In this document: piece by piece, positions 7,703-15,883 of the stretch
How the letters are laid out: each line of letters begins with the position of its first letter
How positions within the stretch are numbered: position 1 is the stretch's first letter
Source: an uncultured Sphingomonas sp.
GTDB taxonomy: Bacteria; Pseudomonadota; Alphaproteobacteria; Sphingomonadales; Sphingomonadaceae
NCBI RefSeq assembly: GCF_913062585.1
Contig: NZ_CAJXWX010000016.1
Coordinates: forward strand, 27,455 to 91,454
Direction: 5' to 3'
Length of the DNA: 64,000 nucleotides
The notes under the pieces: generated by a model
Database searches by the model: none
Told to the model about the DNA's origin: nothing
The model's input: the letters and a program-made list of their open reading frames with translations, nothing else
Translations under genes and position numbers: made by a program

Positions 7703-9613
7703 TCAGCGTTTGGTGAAGCCGCCAATCCCCGCAATCGCCAGCTTCTGGGCGGGCTTGGACATGTCCGCGAAGGTCAGCCGCAGATAGCGGACCGGACGCA
7801 CGCTGGTGAAGGGCAGGCGCTGGGTGGAAAGGGCATAGGCGATGTTGGAGAACTCGCCCGAACCCGCCGAGACCCAGGTCTTTCCGTCGGTGCTCGTCTC
7901 CGCAACGTAACCGCGCGGCGGGGCGGCATCGACCATGACCTGGCGCGAGGGGGTCAGGCTGAACCCGGCCACGTCACGGACCTGGCCCATGTCGACCGTG
8001 ACGCTAGCGGGCTTGCCGGGCGTCGGCGCGGGCTGCGTCCAGATGGTCTTGGCGTCGTTGTCGAGCAGCTTTTCCGCGCCTGGCGCGCTGGCCGAAACAA
8101 TCGTCCAGCCACGCGTGTCGAGGACGGTCGGGTCGCTTGAGACGATGGCGGGCACGGGAACAGGCGCGACGCTCCTGAACAGCGAGACCTCGCTGATCGC
8201 CGGACAGACCGGCGCGTCGACGATACGCAGGCGGACGCGGCGGGTGGTGATGGGGGCGGGCAGGCGGATGATCCGCTGCGCGCTGATACACTCATGCTCG
8301 GCGAGCTGCTGCCACCGGCCGTTGACGTCGGCATCGACCGCGAAGCGCGTGACGCGGACGCCGAGCGGCAGATATTCGCGGATGCGGATCAGGTCGAAGC
8401 TGCGGCCCGGCGGCAGGTCGAGCGTCAGGCTGGGCGTCGTCACGCCGTCCGGCGCGGACCAATAGGTATCGCGCTGGCCGTCCAACACCTTCGCCGCCTC
8501 ATACCCCTTGCCGCGTACATGGCTGGCGCGTGCGACCGCGCCTTGCGCAAGGTCGGTCGCGAAGCTGGCACGGATCGCGTCGCCGAAGCTCTTCAGGATC
8601 TTCACGTCCTGATCGGGGATGCGACCACGCCGGTCGGGCGGCAGGTTCAGGTTCATGTTGGTGCCGCGCGCGACCGAGGTGTCGAAATAGCCGACCAAAT
8701 TCTCCGGCGAGCGGACCTTGGAATCCTCGTCCGCATGATAGAACCAGCCGGGCCGGATCGAGGTGTTGGTCTCGGCGGGCCACCACAGCGGAGCCCCGCG
8801 CACGCCGGAGTTGCCCTCCGACTGGACGTAAGGGTGGTTCGGCATGGTCGGCCAGCAGGGATCGCCCGCGATACCGTCCTCATTGCCGACCCAGCGAATG
8901 TCCGCACCCAGCGGATCGAAGGTGCAGGCCATGGGCTGATACTGGTGGACCAGCGCGATGATCGAGGGCCAGTTATAATATTTGGGCGCGTCGATCTGCC
9001 GCGTCTCGCGCGCGCCGCCATAATAGCCGTCGCCGCCATTGGCCCCGTCGAACCAGAATTCGAACAGCTCGCCATAGCCGGTGCACAGCTCGACCACCTG
9101 CTTGCGGAAATACTCCACATAGGACGGGTGCGCGTAATCGGCGCGGTTGCGGTCCCAGGGCGAGAGATAGATGCCGAAGGCGAGCCCCGCGCGCTTGCAC
9201 GCGTCCGACATTTCGCGGACGATGTCGCCCTTGCCGTCCTTGTACGGCGAGTTGCGGATGCAATGCTCGGTCAGCTTGGTCGGCCACAGGCAGAAGCCGT
9301 CATGGTGCTTGGCGGTAAGGATGATGCCCTTCAGATTCCCCGCCTTGGCCGCTCCGACGATCTGGTCCGCGCTGAAGTCGGACGGATTGAAGGTCTTGGG
9401 ATCTTCGTCGCCATAGCCCCATTCCTTGTCGGTAAAGGTGTTCATGGCGAAGTGGATGAAGGCATATTGCTCGCGTTGGTGCCAGCGCCACTGCCGCGCC
9501 GAGGGTACCGCGCCATAAGGGGCGGGCGCGCCCGCGCCCTTTTGCGCAAAGGCGGGTGCGGCGGAGGCGACGAGCCCGGAGGCGAGGACGGCGCGGCGGG
9601 AGAAATCGGTCAT
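7703..9613 (-). CDS. GH29 alpha-L-fucosidase with C-terminal discoidin-like domains, Tat-exported
   Basis: A 636-residue exported retaining fucosidase that would remove alpha-1,3/1,4 (or 1,6) fucose from glycans. The N-terminus has a Tat motif SRRAVLASG and an AFAQ cleavage site near residue 24. The GH29 barrel follows, with ILTAKHHDGFCLWPT and the nucleophile Asp189 in EFWFDG. After about residue 380 come two F5/8 type C (discoidin-like) modules that probably bind sugar. It is the last gene of the glycosidase operon, 23 bp after the GH92 gene. On plant-type N-glycans its target would be the core alpha-1,3 fucose; linkage preference is inferred, not seen. Confidence 0.9.
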   Translation of the reverse strand: MTDFSRRAVLASGLVASAAPAFAQKGAGAPAPYGAVPSARQWRWHQREQYAFIHFAMNTFTDKEWGYGDEDPKTFNPSDFSADQIVGAAKAGNLKGIILTAKHHDGFCLWPTKLTEHCIRNSPYKDGKGDIVREMSDACKRAGLAFGIYLSPWDRNRADYAHPSYVEYFRKQVVELCTGYGELFEFWFDGANGGDGYYGGARETRQIDAPKYYNWPSIIALVHQYQPMACTFDPLGADIRWVGNEDGIAGDPCWPTMPNHPYVQSEGNSGVRGAPLWWPAETNTSIRPGWFYHADEDSKVRSPENLVGYFDTSVARGTNMNLNLPPDRRGRIPDQDVKILKSFGDAIRASFATDLAQGAVARASHVRGKGYEAAKVLDGQRDTYWSAPDGVTTPSLTLDLPPGRSFDLIRIREYLPLGVRVTRFAVDADVNGRWQQLAEHECISAQRIIRLPAPITTRRVRLRIVDAPVCPAISEVSLFRSVAPVPVPAIVSSDPTVLDTRGWTIVSASAPGAEKLLDNDAKTIWTQPAPTPGKPASVTVDMGQVRDVAGFSLTPSRQVMVDAAPPRGYVAETSTDGKTWVSAGSGEFSNIAYALSTQRLPFTSVRPVRYLRLTFADMSKPAQKLAIAGIGGFTKR

Positions 9614-9636
9614 GATCGGGTCGGCTCCGGGAGAAA

Positions 9637-11949
9637 TCAGGCGGGGCGATGGTCGAAGGAAGGCGGCCGATCCTTGGGATCGCGACCATAGGCGCGGTTG
9701 GGCTCGGCCCCCATGGTGAAGGACAGGGTGCCGCCCTTTGCCAGCGTGGCATGGTCGATCCAGCTCTTCGTCCAGGGGCGACCGTTCCACGTCACCGACT
9801 GGACATAGGGCGTGTCGGGGCGATTGCCCTTGGCCTCGACGATCAGCGTCTTGGTTCCACCCAGCGAGACCTGTGCCCGCTCGAACAAAGGACTGCCCAG
9901 GACATAGGCGCCGCTGACCGGATCGACCGGATAGAAGCCGAGCGCGGAGAACAGGAACCACGCGCTCATCTGGCCGCAATCGTCATTGCCGATGATGCCG
10001 TCGGGCGCGTTCTTGTACATCTCGGTCAGCAGGCGGCGGACCATCCTCTGGGTCTTCCACGGCGCGCCGACATAGGCATAGAGGTACGCGACATGCTGGT
10101 CCGGCTCGTTGCCATGCGCATATTGCCCGACCAGCCCGGAAATGTCCGGCGGCGCGTTTTTCGGGAGCGTCGAAGGCGCGTTGAACAGGCCATCGAGCTT
10201 CGCCTCGAACTTGGCGTCACCGCCCATGTGGCGGATCAGGCCATAGACGTCATGCTGGTTCAGGAAGGTCGCCTGCCAGCCATTGGCCTCGGTATAGTCG
10301 CGCCACCAAGGCTTGGGCATATGGCCCAGCTGGATGGGGTCGTAATCCTTCCACCAGCTGCCATCGTCGAAGCGGGGGCGGGCAAAACCGATCGACGGGT
10401 CGATCACGTTACGCCAATTGCCCGACCGCTTGAGCAGCCGGTCGGCCTCCGCCGTCTTGCCGATCCGGCGCGCGATGTGCGACGCGGCCCAGTCGTCATA
10501 GGCATATTCCTGCGTCCGGCTGACGCTCTCGAACCATTTGTCGGCGGGGACATAGCCCTTGGCGTCATACAGGTCGCGGCCCTTGCTATTGTCCAGGTCG
10601 GGCGCGGAAAAGTCGAAGCTGCGCTTGGCGATACCGGGCCAGGCGGCGGCATAGTCGGCGGGAATGCCCTTCACCATCGCCTCGGCCATGATCGGCGTGC
10701 CGTGCCAGCCGATCATGATGCCCGTCTCCTTGCCCTGGAGCGTCCAGACCGGCGGGCCGTACAGGCTCTGTTGGGTCTGACGGATGACGTCCTCGATCAG
10801 CTTCTTGGCTTGGGCCGGCTGGGTCAGGATCAGCCAGGGGTGCAGCGCGCGGTACGTATCCCAGGTGGAATAGGTGCTATAGGCCGACTGCCCGGCAGGG
10901 AGGGTGTGAACCTGCCCGTCCAGCCCGACATAGCGTCCGTCGACGTCCGAGAAGAGCGTCGGCGCGATCAGCGTGTGGTAATTGGCGGAGGCCATGATCA
11001 CCTGCTGGTCGATGGTGCCGCCTTCCACGTGAACTCCGAAATTCTTATCCCACCAGCGCTCCACGGCGGCCTTGCGGATACGCTCGAAATCCCAGTGATT
11101 GGCCTCGGCCGCCAGGTTCGCCTTGGCCCCGGCGACATCGACTGCCGAGATGCCGCAGCGGATGAGCAGCGGCGCGTCGCCCAGTTCGTCGAAGAACAGG
11201 GCGGCCTTCAGGCGGTTGCCCTGGACCTGCGTGCCGTTCGCAGGGGCGTCGCCGTCACCGAACAGCTGGATGCGGCTGGGCCTCTTGGACAGCTGCATCG
11301 CAAAGAAGATGCGCCGCCCCTTGGCCCAGCGGAACACGCGGCGGGTGCCGGTGATCGTGCCGTCGGGCTCCACGCTGATCTCGGCGTCGGTGATGAGCGG
11401 CTTCGCGTCGCTCTTGTCGAGGACCAGATGCGACAGGTCGACCAGGACATGCCCCGGCCCCTTGGGATAGGTATAGCGATGCCAGCCGGTCCGCTCGGTC
11501 ACGGTCAGTTCGGCCAGGACGCCGGACTCCAGCTTGACCCGGTAATAACCCGTCGTGGCGTGCTCGTCCGAATAACGCTGGCGATAACCCGCATCCGGGT
11601 CCGACAGCGGCCCCGGCACCAGCTTCAGCTCCCCGCGCGTCGGCACGACCAGCACGTCGAGCATGTCGCCGATGCCCGTGCCCGACAAGTGGGTGTGGCT
11701 GAACCCCATGATCGAGCCGTCGCCATGGTGATAGCCCGAGCAAGTGTCCCAGCGTTCGACATCGGTGTCGGGGCTCAACTGCACCATGCCGAAGGGCAGG
11801 ACCGCGCCCGGATAGGTGTGGCCGTCGCCGCCCGTGCCGATGAACAGGTTCGGCAGAACGGGAGGGATGTCGACGCGAGCGGCGAGCCTGTCGAGCGGCA
11901 GGGTGGCGAGCGCGGTTCCGGCAAGGAGTGATCGGCGGGTCAAAACCAT
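9637..11949 (-). CDS. GH92 alpha-mannosidase, Tat-exported
   Basis: A 770-residue calcium-dependent inverting exo-alpha-mannosidase; most family members cut alpha-1,2 mannose. The Tat signal TRRSLLAGTA begins at residue 4. Family signatures follow: IGTGGDGHTYPGAVLPFG, GFSHTHLSGTG, the general-acid region GNEPDQHVAYLY and the C-terminal GNDDCGQMSAWFLFSALGFYPV. The length is normal for the family. The ATG at 11949 lies inside the end of the GH125 gene (10-bp overlap), showing tight coupling. In this operon it would take the outer mannose residues of high-mannose N-glycans before GH125 acts. Confidence 0.93.
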   Translation of the reverse strand: MVLTRRSLLAGTALATLPLDRLAARVDIPPVLPNLFIGTGGDGHTYPGAVLPFGMVQLSPDTDVERWDTCSGYHHGDGSIMGFSHTHLSGTGIGDMLDVLVVPTRGELKLVPGPLSDPDAGYRQRYSDEHATTGYYRVKLESGVLAELTVTERTGWHRYTYPKGPGHVLVDLSHLVLDKSDAKPLITDAEISVEPDGTITGTRRVFRWAKGRRIFFAMQLSKRPSRIQLFGDGDAPANGTQVQGNRLKAALFFDELGDAPLLIRCGISAVDVAGAKANLAAEANHWDFERIRKAAVERWWDKNFGVHVEGGTIDQQVIMASANYHTLIAPTLFSDVDGRYVGLDGQVHTLPAGQSAYSTYSTWDTYRALHPWLILTQPAQAKKLIEDVIRQTQQSLYGPPVWTLQGKETGIMIGWHGTPIMAEAMVKGIPADYAAAWPGIAKRSFDFSAPDLDNSKGRDLYDAKGYVPADKWFESVSRTQEYAYDDWAASHIARRIGKTAEADRLLKRSGNWRNVIDPSIGFARPRFDDGSWWKDYDPIQLGHMPKPWWRDYTEANGWQATFLNQHDVYGLIRHMGGDAKFEAKLDGLFNAPSTLPKNAPPDISGLVGQYAHGNEPDQHVAYLYAYVGAPWKTQRMVRRLLTEMYKNAPDGIIGNDDCGQMSAWFLFSALGFYPVDPVSGAYVLGSPLFERAQVSLGGTKTLIVEAKGNRPDTPYVQSVTWNGRPWTKSWIDHATLAKGGTLSFTMGAEPNRAYGRDPKDRPPSFDHRPA

Positions 11950-13370
11950 GCGAACGTCTCCCGCAAAACTTCCGGCCTGGTGGCCGCGACATGGACGATC
12001 AGTTCGCCGAACAGGCCATTGGCCCAGGCGAACCAGTCGCGTGTGAACTTGGCGGGATCGTCGATATCGACCCCTTCGTGAATGAAGCCGGTATGCCCGT
12101 GCGACCGCCGGATCATCGCCAGGCTGTCGCGCAGCAGAGCCGGATCGGTGGAGGTCAGTGCACGGGTGATGACCGACATCGGCCAGACCTGGCCGGGGCC
12201 GGTATGCGGGCTGCCGATGCCGCTGATCGCGCGGCCCTCGAAATACCAGGGGTTGTTCCGGCTCCAGCAGGCGGCGACGGTGCGCTGCCACAGCGGATCG
12301 GCCGGATCGACGCTCCCCAGATAGGCGAGGCCCGACAGCGAGGGCACATTCGCGTCGTCCATGAAGACGGCATTGCCATACCCGTCGACTTCATAGGCCC
12401 AGACCCGTTCGCCGCTCGGCAGCGTCATCGTGCCGAACTGCTTGAGTGCGGCGTCCACCTCGGCGGCCAGCGCGGTCGCGTCCTGCGCCAGCGCAGGCTC
12501 GCCGACTGCGTTCGATAGCGCGGCCAGCTCGCGCAGGGTCGTCATCGCGAACAGGTTGGCGGGGATGAACTGCTCGTACAGGCACGCATCGTCCGAGGGG
12601 CGGAAACCCGAATGGATCAGCCCATTGGGACGCGTCGGCAGGCCGTATCCGCGATAGAGCGTCTCGGTCGGCTCGGGCGCCGAGCGGCGGAAGCGATAAG
12701 GGCCGAGGCCGTCCTTTCGCTGCTGCTCGCGGAAGGTCTTCACGATCAGGCGGGCGGAGGCTTTCCATTCGACGTCGAACGGCGTGGTGTCGCCCGTCTC
12801 GCGCCAATAGCCATAGGCGAGCCGGATCGCGTAGCAGAGCGAGTCGATCTCCCACTTCCGCTCGGCGACGCCGGGCTTCATCTCGGTATCGTCCTTCAGC
12901 GCCCAGCCGAGGTTCGTCCTGGCATTCGGGTCCTGCATGAAGGCATTGGCGTACGGGTCGATCAGGATCGACCGCGCCTGCCGCCCGATCAGCCCCCGGA
13001 ACAGCCGCCCCAGCGCCGGATCGCGCTTCACCAGATGCAGATAGGGCCGCAGCTGCGCCGCCGAGTCCCGCAGCCACAGGCAGGGAATGTCGCCGGTGAT
13101 GACGAAGGCGTCCGGCTTGCCGTTCATCTCGCCCAGCGCCAGCACCGTGGTGTCGAGCGTGTTGGGATAGCAGTTGCCGAACATCCAGCGGAGTTCGGGA
13201 TCGGCGATCATCTTGGAGACGCGGGTGATCTCCGCCTCGACCGCCTTGGATATGAAGCGGCGATCGGCGACGGGCGGGCGCTTGCTGACGAAGCCCGGCG
13301 CGGCGGCGAAGCTGGGGGTGGCGGCGAGGGCGGCGGCCCCCGCGATCACCTGACGGCGGCTGGGCGTCAC
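11940..13370 (-). CDS. GH125 exo-alpha-1,6-mannosidase, Tat-exported
   Basis: A 476-residue protein of GH125 (formerly DUF1237), metal-independent inverting mannosidases that act on alpha-1,6-linked mannose. The Tat signal SRRQVIAGAAA is followed by a TPSFAAA cleavage region. Family segments are GDIPCLWLRDSAAQ, GFRPSDDACLYEQF (with the likely acid Asp) and TGFIHEGVDIDDP (with the likely base Glu), then FTRDWFAWANGLFGELI. The GTG at 13370 overlaps the upstream GH3 stop as GTGA; the frame remains open to 13415 but that would overlap further. It would clear the alpha-1,6 arm of the N-glycan core after GH92 trimming. Confidence 0.92.
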   Translation of the reverse strand: MTPSRRQVIAGAAALAATPSFAAAPGFVSKRPPVADRRFISKAVEAEITRVSKMIADPELRWMFGNCYPNTLDTTVLALGEMNGKPDAFVITGDIPCLWLRDSAAQLRPYLHLVKRDPALGRLFRGLIGRQARSILIDPYANAFMQDPNARTNLGWALKDDTEMKPGVAERKWEIDSLCYAIRLAYGYWRETGDTTPFDVEWKASARLIVKTFREQQRKDGLGPYRFRRSAPEPTETLYRGYGLPTRPNGLIHSGFRPSDDACLYEQFIPANLFAMTTLRELAALSNAVGEPALAQDATALAAEVDAALKQFGTMTLPSGERVWAYEVDGYGNAVFMDDANVPSLSGLAYLGSVDPADPLWQRTVAACWSRNNPWYFEGRAISGIGSPHTGPGQVWPMSVITRALTSTDPALLRDSLAMIRRSHGHTGFIHEGVDIDDPAKFTRDWFAWANGLFGELIVHVAATRPEVLRETFAWF

Positions 13371-15883
13371 TTGGGCAGGTCCTGCGCCTGGCCCGTGACG
13401 GTGAACTGGGTCCAATGCCCCGCACCGTCGCCCGGCTGGCCACCGCCGATATAGAGCTTGTAGGTGCCCGGCAGGATGCGGCGCGTGCCATCGCGCCAGA
13501 CCTGGCTCATCAGGCGCGGGTCGATCGTGAAGCGCGCGGTGCCCGCCTGGCCGGGCTTCAGCGCGACACGGGTGAAGCCGACCAGCTGGCGTTGCAGCAC
13601 CGGGTCGGTCAGCACCAGCTTCTCGTCGGTCGCGGGCGGGACCAGATAGGCCTGCGTTACCTCTTCACCCGCATGCTGGCCGATATTGCGCAGCTGCACC
13701 GCAACCTCGACCGGCTGGCCTACCGCGACGCTGGCGGTCACGGTCGGCTGGCCATAGTCGAACTTCGTATAGCTCAGGCCGTGCCCGAAGCCCCAGGCGG
13801 GCTTGCCGGTGAAGTAGCGATAGGTGCGCTCCTTCATGCCGTAATCGGCAAAGGCGGGCAGGTCGGCGGTCGACTGATAGATGGTAACCGGCAGGCGGCC
13901 CGACGGGTTCACGTCACCCGCCAGAATTTCGGCCAGTGCCGTGCCGCCCTCGGCACCCGGATAGAAGGCCGCCAGCGTCGCCGCGGGCTTGAAGTCGCCC
14001 AGCGACACCGCCGAGCCGGACATGACGACCGCGACCACCGGCTTGCCGGTCGCCTGGAGCGCGGTGAGCAGTTTGCGCTGCGGCTCGGGCAGCACGACCT
14101 CGGTCCGGTCGCCGCCTGCAAAGCCGGGGACCGAGACGCCCAGCGCCTCGCCCTCCAGATCGGGCGATAGGCCGACGACCGCGATCAGCACATCGGCGGT
14201 CCCGGCGACCTTCAGCGCCTCGGCGGTCAGCGCTTCGGCGGGCGGCAGCCATTGCAGGCGCAGGCCCTCGTCGCCGCCTTTATGGTCGATCTCGACCCGG
14301 ATACGGCGCGGGGCCGAACCGTCGATCATGGTTTCCAGTTTCTTGCCGCCGATCACATCGTCCACGACCAGCTGGTCGTCGATATAGAGCTTCACCGCGT
14401 CATGCGCGGGGCAGGCGTGCCAGCAGGCGGGACCGTCGAGGCGGAGCTTATATTGGCCCGGCCCCGGCGGGGTCAGCGTGCCGGTCCAGCGACGCTGGAA
14501 GGGCGCAGTCTTGGTATAGTTGAAGTCGATGCGGCGGTCCTGACCGGCGGCGGTCCACTGGCCGTTCGCACCCATGGTCTCGACCGTCAGGCCGGGCTTG
14601 CCGTTCGCCGACAGCGCGGTTTCGGGCACGCCGACAAAGGCTCCCTCGGCCAGCACCGACCCTTGCGCATAGCGGACATCGCGGCCGAACTTGGCGCGGA
14701 TACCGTCGAGCGGGGTAACCGGGTTGATGGCGGTGCCGTGATAATTGCCCTCCAGCACGCCGAGATCATCGGCATCCGCGCCGAACACCGCGAGCGTCTT
14801 GCCCTTGAGCGGCAGCATGTCGTTCGGATTGTCGAGCAGGACGATGCCCTTGCGCGCCGTCTCCAGCGCCAGCGCACGGTGGGCGGGGGTGCCGACCTCG
14901 CTCGCCTTGATCCGGTTCCAGGGGGAATCCACGGTCAGCATGTGCCGCACCGCCAGCGCACGGGCCAGCGCGGTGTCGATCTCGCCCTCGGTAATCAGGC
15001 CGCGCTCCACCGCCTGCGGCAGCGAGAGATAGGCCTTGCCGCAATTCAGATCAGTGCCCGCGCGCAGCGCCGCCGCGGCGGCGGCCGGCGCGTCGGCCTG
15101 GGCATGGTGGAACATCCAGATATTGCCGACTGCATCGCAGTCCGACACCACCAGCCCGTTAAAGCCCCAGTCGGTACGCAGCCGCTGGGTCAGCAGCATC
15201 GGGTTGGCGCAGACCGGCGTGCCGTGGATCGCGTTGTACGCGCACATCAGCGACAGCGCCTTGCCCTCGGTCACGGTCGCGCGGAAGGCGGGGAGATAGG
15301 TCGCCTCCAGATCGCGCGGGGAGACCATCACGTCGAAGCTGTCGCGCCCGCCCTCGGGCCCCGAATGGACGGCGAGATGCTTGACGGTCGCGATGACCTT
15401 GGGGTGCTTCAGGTCCGGGCCCTGAAGTCCGCGAACGAAGGCGATGCCGATGCGGCTGGTGAGGAAGGGATCCTCGCCATAGGTTTCCTGGCCACGGCCC
15501 CAGCGCGGATCGCGGAAGATGTTGATGTTGGGCGACCAGATGGTCAGCCCCTGATACAGGCCGCGATCGGCATTCAGCGGCTGGCTGTTGAACTTCGCGC
15601 GCGCCTCGGTCGCGACGACATCGCCGACCTTCTGGATCAGTGCGGTATCCCAAGTCGCGGCCATGCCCATCGCCTGCGGGAAGACGGTCGACGGCCCGTT
15701 GCGCGCGATGCCGTGCAGCCCCTCGCTCCACCAGTCATAGGCGGGCAGGTTCAGCGCAGGCTCGGCGGGCGCCTCGTTGACCAGCTGCGCCGCCTTTTGC
15801 GCGACGGTCAGCTTTTGCGCTTCCGGTGGGAGGGCGGGGGCAGCGGCCTGACCGGCGGCGGCAAGGAGAAGGAAGGGGATCAC
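13367..15883 (-). CDS. GH3 glycosidase with PA14 insert (beta-xylosidase/beta-glucosidase type)
   Basis: An 838-residue exported GH3 enzyme. A short Sec signal peptide (MIPFLLLAAAGQAAA) leads into the GH3 N-terminal barrel, with WSPNINIFRDPRWGRGQETYGEDP, KHLAVHSGPE and the nucleophile Asp248 in VVSDCDAV. The C-terminal domain is interrupted by a PA14 module at about 430-550 and ends in a fibronectin-III-like domain. The SDCDAV signature and absence of the NagZ-type KHFPGHG motif argue for xylosidase or glucosidase activity, not hexosaminidase. The GTG at 15883 overlaps the upstream stop as GTGA. In an N-glycan operon the most telling substrate would be the beta-1,2 core xylose of plant N-glycans; that is an inference. 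Confidence 0.88.
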   Translation of the reverse strand: MIPFLLLAAAGQAAAPALPPEAQKLTVAQKAAQLVNEAPAEPALNLPAYDWWSEGLHGIARNGPSTVFPQAMGMAATWDTALIQKVGDVVATEARAKFNSQPLNADRGLYQGLTIWSPNINIFRDPRWGRGQETYGEDPFLTSRIGIAFVRGLQGPDLKHPKVIATVKHLAVHSGPEGGRDSFDVMVSPRDLEATYLPAFRATVTEGKALSLMCAYNAIHGTPVCANPMLLTQRLRTDWGFNGLVVSDCDAVGNIWMFHHAQADAPAAAAAALRAGTDLNCGKAYLSLPQAVERGLITEGEIDTALARALAVRHMLTVDSPWNRIKASEVGTPAHRALALETARKGIVLLDNPNDMLPLKGKTLAVFGADADDLGVLEGNYHGTAINPVTPLDGIRAKFGRDVRYAQGSVLAEGAFVGVPETALSANGKPGLTVETMGANGQWTAAGQDRRIDFNYTKTAPFQRRWTGTLTPPGPGQYKLRLDGPACWHACPAHDAVKLYIDDQLVVDDVIGGKKLETMIDGSAPRRIRVEIDHKGGDEGLRLQWLPPAEALTAEALKVAGTADVLIAVVGLSPDLEGEALGVSVPGFAGGDRTEVVLPEPQRKLLTALQATGKPVVAVVMSGSAVSLGDFKPAATLAAFYPGAEGGTALAEILAGDVNPSGRLPVTIYQSTADLPAFADYGMKERTYRYFTGKPAWGFGHGLSYTKFDYGQPTVTASVAVGQPVEVAVQLRNIGQHAGEEVTQAYLVPPATDEKLVLTDPVLQRQLVGFTRVALKPGQAGTARFTIDPRLMSQVWRDGTRRILPGTYKLYIGGGQPGDGAGHWTQFTVTGQAQDLPK

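Noticed and set aside
13371..13415. Longer start for the GH125 gene
   Set aside because: It would add 15 residues before the Tat motif and overlap the GH3 gene further; the GTG with GTGA overlap fits the operon pattern.
13367..15883. GH3 enzyme as NagZ-like beta-hexosaminidase, which would fit N-glycan use
   Set aside because: It lacks the KHFPGHG-type motif and has SDCDAV and a PA14 insert, as in xylosidases and glucosidases.
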